Below are positions 42,637 through 45,697 of a DNA stretch of 45,697 bases, in pieces; positions within the stretch are counted from its first letter, which is position 1; every line of letters begins with the position of its first letter. The position numbers and the translations under genes were made by a program. Under the pieces are notes generated by a model. The model was not told the DNA's origin, made no database searches, and worked only from the letters and a program-made list of their open reading frames with translations. The DNA comes from Prochlorococcus sp. AG-347-N23. Lineage in GTDB: Bacteria > Cyanobacteriota > Cyanobacteriia > PCC-6307 > Cyanobiaceae. Location of the stretch: the NCBI GenBank assembly GCA_003281125.1, contig QCCW01000004.1, positions 1-45,697 of the forward strand, written 5' to 3'.

Positions 42637-43121
42637 TGCAAAAAAAAGAAAAATACGATGGGAATCAATTTAGATGGCCAATATGTAAGAAACTATTATT
42701 TCTTGTTCTTGAAGACAAGGTTAGTGATGTATTTGTTTGTGAATTAGTTTGGGAAAGACTTTTTTACACTAAAGAAATAACTTTAAATAGTTGGGTTTCT
42801 AGCGCATTAACTCCTTCTTATTGGTCCGAAAAATTTGAAAAAGCTCCTCAAATCATTTCAGAGCGACCAGCCTCAGTACATTTGACTCGATCAATTCCAA
42901 AAAACTATAAACAGGGATTGAAAATTTTTCTTAATTTTAAAGGTTTTAAGATTAATGAACTATATCCAAGAAGAACTAGAAGAGCGACGGCAGTAAATTG
43001 GTTGATTTATTGGGCAATTGAAAATGATTGTTTTTCAAAAGATAATGTATTAATGCCAAGTCCTAGTTCACCCCCTGTTAATCCAGTTAAAGGACATTTT
43101 GGCGATCCAGAAATTAAATAA
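42636..43121 (+). CDS. DUF1823-type conserved protein
   Basis: A 161-residue protein matching the cyanobacterial/plant DUF1823 layout as I remember it: FVCELVWERLFYTKE, APQIISERPASVHLTRSIP, KNYKQGLKIFLNFKGFKINE and PRRTRRATAVNWLIYWAIEN. The arginine-rich RRTRRAT block is the family hallmark. Soluble, with a C-terminal Ser/Pro-rich tail. Function is not established. It overlaps the cobI stop by one base and is probably in the same operon, but does not look like a cobalamin enzyme. Confidence 0.82.
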   Translation: MQKKEKYDGNQFRWPICKKLLFLVLEDKVSDVFVCELVWERLFYTKEITLNSWVSSALTPSYWSEKFEKAPQIISERPASVHLTRSIPKNYKQGLKIFLNFKGFKINELYPRRTRRATAVNWLIYWAIENDCFSKDNVLMPSPSSPPVNPVKGHFGDPEIK

Positions 43122-43195
43122 GTTTTTTTGAATAAGGTAAATGATTCTATTAAAGGTATAGTTGTAATGGATACTACTTTCTTTGGAGAGAAGAA

Positions 43196-44569
43196 TTGAT
43201 TCTTCCTACAATAGCAATTATCGGAAGACCAAACGTTGGGAAATCTACCTTAGTTAATCGTCTTTGCCAAAGTAATGATGCAATAGTATTTGATAAACCT
43301 GGTGTTACAAGAGATAGAACTTATCAAAATGCTTCTTGGGGAGGTAAGGAATTTCAAATAGTTGATACTGGAGGTTTAGTTTTTGATGATGATAGTGAAT
43401 TTCTTCCAGAGATAAGGACACAAGTTTTCTTGGCTCTTGAAGAGGCTTCACTCGCGTTATTGGTGGTAGATGGGAATCAAGGCGTTACTGATGGTGATTT
43501 ATCAATAGCAAAATGGTTAAGAAACTCAAGCTGTAAAACAATTGTTGCTGTTAATAAATGCGAATCGACTACTCTAGGAATATCTCTAGCTTCAGAGTTC
43601 TGGAAATTAGGCTTGGGCGAACCTAACCCTGTTTCGGCTATTCATGGTTCAGGTACTGGAGATCTTTTAGATCTCGTTATTGGCGAACTTCCTGAAAATA
43701 ATATCCAGGATGATGAAGAAAAGATAATGATGTCAATTATTGGTAGGCCTAATGTTGGTAAATCTAGTTTGTTAAATTCAATTTGTGGAGAAAAAAGAGC
43801 AATAGTAAGTGATATTAGTGGTACGACAACTGATTCAATAGATACACTTATTAAAAAAGGTGATAATCATTGGAAAATTATTGATACTGCAGGGATTAGA
43901 AGAAAGAAAAATGTTAAATATGGTACTGAATTCTTTGGTATTAATAGGGCTTTTAAATCTATAGATAGAAGTGATGTTTGTGTTTTAGTTATAGATGCTA
44001 TAGATGGAGTAACTGATCAAGACCAGAAGCTGGCTGGGCGCATAGAAGAACAAGGCAGGGCTTGTATAATTGTTGTTAATAAATGGGATCTTGTAGAAAA
44101 AAATAGTTCAACAATTTATCAAGTAGAAAAAGAACTTAGATCTAAACTTTATTTTTTACACTGGTCAAAAATGATTTTTATATCTGCCCTAACTGGTCAA
44201 AGAGTTGATAATATTTTTGAGCATGCTCTTAATGCTGTAAATCAACATAGAAGAAGAGTTACAACATCTGTAGTTAATGAAGTCCTTAAAGAATCAATAA
44301 GTTGGAAAAGTCCTCCAACGAAGAGAAGCGGCAAGCAAGGTAGGCTTTATTATGGTACTCAAGTAAAGAACAAACCTCCCACTTTTACTCTTTTTGTAAA
44401 TGATCCTCAATTGTTCGGAATAACTTATAGAAGATATATTGAAAAACAAATCAGAGTGAATTTAGGCTTTGAAGGCACACCTATCATTTTACTTTGGAGA
44501 GGAAAACAGCAAAGAGCTTTAAATAAAGAAGTCGAAAGAGAAAATATTGAGTTAATTCAAAAAGATTAA
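43196..44569 (+). CDS. der: GTPase Der (EngA), ribosome assembly
   Basis: A 457-residue protein with two tandem GTPase domains and a C-terminal KH-like domain. G1 motif GRPNVGKST is near residue 8 and GRPNVGKSS near 183. DTGG near 58 and DTAG near 232 serve as G3; NKCE near 123 and NKWD near 300 as G4. Der is an essential 50S subunit assembly factor. Start is TTG 43196 with GGAGAGAAGAA directly upstream, a good ribosome site. Its stop overlaps the ATG of ecfT (44569). Confidence 0.97.
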   Translation: MILPTIAIIGRPNVGKSTLVNRLCQSNDAIVFDKPGVTRDRTYQNASWGGKEFQIVDTGGLVFDDDSEFLPEIRTQVFLALEEASLALLVVDGNQGVTDGDLSIAKWLRNSSCKTIVAVNKCESTTLGISLASEFWKLGLGEPNPVSAIHGSGTGDLLDLVIGELPENNIQDDEEKIMMSIIGRPNVGKSSLLNSICGEKRAIVSDISGTTTDSIDTLIKKGDNHWKIIDTAGIRRKKNVKYGTEFFGINRAFKSIDRSDVCVLVIDAIDGVTDQDQKLAGRIEEQGRACIIVVNKWDLVEKNSSTIYQVEKELRSKLYFLHWSKMIFISALTGQRVDNIFEHALNAVNQHRRRVTTSVVNEVLKESISWKSPPTKRSGKQGRLYYGTQVKNKPPTFTLFVNDPQLFGITYRRYIEKQIRVNLGFEGTPIILLWRGKQQRALNKEVERENIELIQKD

Positions 44570-45483
44570 TGAATTTGCTAACCAAATTTTCTGTTGGTCA
44601 ATACGTTCATGGTAATAGAAGTTGGCTAAGAATTATAGATAGTAGATTAAAAATAATTATCGTAATGATATTTTTAATCACTCCAATTTGGGCAGGTCCA
44701 ATATGGAGATTGAGTTTAGTTGGTTTTTTACTATTAATTACTTTTTTAAGTTTATTGCCATCTAGAGTATGGTGGCGATCATTATTTTTTCTCTCATGTT
44801 TGTCACTATTAATTGGATGTATATCAATACTTGCCTCGTCTGATATTCAATCTCTTGATGGCTACTTAAGAAATCCTAATGAGTTGCAAGTAGTACTGGA
44901 AAGCCAAAAAGATTGGAATATTTTGCAAATTCCTTCGCAGAAAATATGGTTTATTAATTTTGGTCCATACCATTTATCAAGAAAAGCCTTTGAACTAGGA
45001 ATAAAAACCTCTACTTTGATATTTACCGTTATTCATAGTGTGAATTTGATGCTTCTAACCACATTGCAGGAAGACATTGTATGGGGATTAAGTTGGTTTA
45101 TGTATCCATTAAGAAAGATTGGATTGCCAACTAGTAAGTGGCTTTTTCAGTTGTTAATTGCATTACGTTTTATTCCTCTAGTGCAAGAAGAACTTCAAAA
45201 TATCATTAAATCAGTGTCAGTTAGGTCAATAAATTTTCGAAATTTAGGATTAAAGAAATCCTTTAATGTTTTATTAATATTAGTGGAAAGGTTATTTCAA
45301 AATATATTTCTGAGAATTGATCATGGAGCAGAATCATTACTCTCAAAGAAGAAAATTATTATAAAAACCAACAGATTTAGAACTTTTTATCCTTCAAAAT
45401 CTCTCAATGTAATTGTTAATACATTATCGATTTGTTTTATTTGCATAGCAATTTTTCTTAGAAAACTGTATGGTGCATTATAA
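44569..45483 (+). CDS. Energy-coupling factor transporter transmembrane protein (EcfT/CbiQ family)
   Basis: A 304-residue membrane protein. The N-terminal SVGQYVHGNRSWLRIIDSRLKIIIVMIFL is typical of EcfT, with about five spans: near 28-46, 48-66, 70-90, 141-165 and 280-300. A coupling-helix region follows at 190-235 (LRFIPLVQEELQNI, KSVSVRSINFRNLG). Such T-subunits link ABC ATPases to vitamin or metal-binding S components. No ATPase or S component is in the window. ATG 44569 overlaps the der stop codon. Confidence 0.88.
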   Translation: MNLLTKFSVGQYVHGNRSWLRIIDSRLKIIIVMIFLITPIWAGPIWRLSLVGFLLLITFLSLLPSRVWWRSLFFLSCLSLLIGCISILASSDIQSLDGYLRNPNELQVVLESQKDWNILQIPSQKIWFINFGPYHLSRKAFELGIKTSTLIFTVIHSVNLMLLTTLQEDIVWGLSWFMYPLRKIGLPTSKWLFQLLIALRFIPLVQEELQNIIKSVSVRSINFRNLGLKKSFNVLLILVERLFQNIFLRIDHGAESLLSKKKIIIKTNRFRTFYPSKSLNVIVNTLSICFICIAIFLRKLYGAL

Positions 45484-45502
45484 ATAACACAATATTTTAG
45501 GT

Positions 45503-45697
45503 TTGAGTTCTGAGCGTTATTTAAACCATCCAACATTTGGAATGTTATACCAAGTTTCTCCTGGAAATGATGGGAGAGATATTTATGCGACTTTATACGC
45601 TCAAAAAATGTTTTTCTTGGTAGAAGTTAGACAGAGAGAAGTTTTTTTTGAAGTTATACCTTATTTAGATGCCCGTAATCAGGCCGAATTAAACCTT
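45503..45697 (+). CDS. pipX: PipX, PII-interacting co-activator of NtcA (cut by window edge)
   Basis: A TTG at 45503 opens a frame that runs to the window end with no stop, 65 codons. SSERYLNHPTFGMLYQVSPG, ATLYAQKMFFLVEVRQREVF and FEVIPYLDARNQAE match the tudor-like N-terminal domain of PipX. PipX bridges the 2-oxoglutarate-controlled PII signal protein and the nitrogen regulator NtcA. It begins 20 bp after ecfT. The C-terminal helices lie beyond the window. Confidence 0.92.
   Translation, partial: MSSERYLNHPTFGMLYQVSPGNDGRDIYATLYAQKMFFLVEVRQREVFFEVIPYLDARNQAELNL

Overview
The window is strongly AT-rich outside the rRNA genes and has short intergenic gaps. It carries oxygenic-photosynthesis genes (petB, petD, psaE, a PTOX-type oxidase), a cyanobacterial rRNA operon with tRNA-Ile and tRNA-Ala in the spacer, and many very small single-membrane-span or ORFan proteins. 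These features, with gene content and order, point to a marine picocyanobacterium, most likely a high-light-type Prochlorococcus. That assignment is inference from gene families and layout; no database was searched.

Layout. 1-5.4 kb: the start of a gene that synteny suggests is minC, an HD phosphohydrolase and ctpA (minus strand); divergent petB-petD of the cytochrome b6f complex; and a convergent GH100 invertase-like gene. 6.0-11.2 kb: the complete 16S / tRNA-Ile / tRNA-Ala / 23S / 5S operon, with a matching pair of 23S-flanking processing sequences and a terminator. 11.2-16 kb: mutM next to psaE, a LysM protein, an aldehyde dehydrogenase, an acetyltransferase and a DUF3104-like protein. 16-19.8 kb: a run of mini-proteins, including an Hli-like fragment and a poly-Gln protein, beside a plastoquinol terminal oxidase that converges on an NdhF-like membrane protein. 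19.9-31.1 kb: a CrtISO-type flavoprotein, a PAP/fibrillin-like protein, an orphan Nif11-like protein, TatA, PrxQ, ArfB, a CPBP protease, a proline iminopeptidase, about twenty small proteins, and an apparently non-coding structured stretch at 29.3-29.6 kb ending in a strong terminator. 31.2-34.3 kb: a photolyase/cryptochrome-family protein, then tenA-thiD for thiamine-pyrimidine salvage.

34.3-40.5 kb is the most accessory part: small ORFans, ABM-like, DUF3764-like and NTF2-like proteins, repeated intergenic hairpin modules, a 16-bp direct repeat, and at its right edge a decayed copy of the 3' two-thirds of tRNA-Thr about 130 bp from the intact tRNA-Thr and tRNA-Tyr genes. This resembles the edge of a tRNA-associated genomic island. 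40.8-45.7 kb returns to core genes: aroQ, miaE, cobI, a DUF1823 gene, der, ecfT and the start of pipX, mostly overlapping or a few bases apart and read as one plus-strand series.

The main themes are photosynthetic electron flow and its safety valves (b6f, PSI PsaE, PTOX, Hli-like), DNA repair against light and oxidative damage (MutM, photolyase, PrxQ), cofactor supply (TenA/ThiD, CobI, EcfT) and nitrogen signalling (PipX). I found no fully convincing new defence or mobile system. The best leads are the unassigned RNA-like locus at 29.3-29.6 kb, the tRNA remnant with its island, and the dense set of uncharacterised mini membrane proteins.
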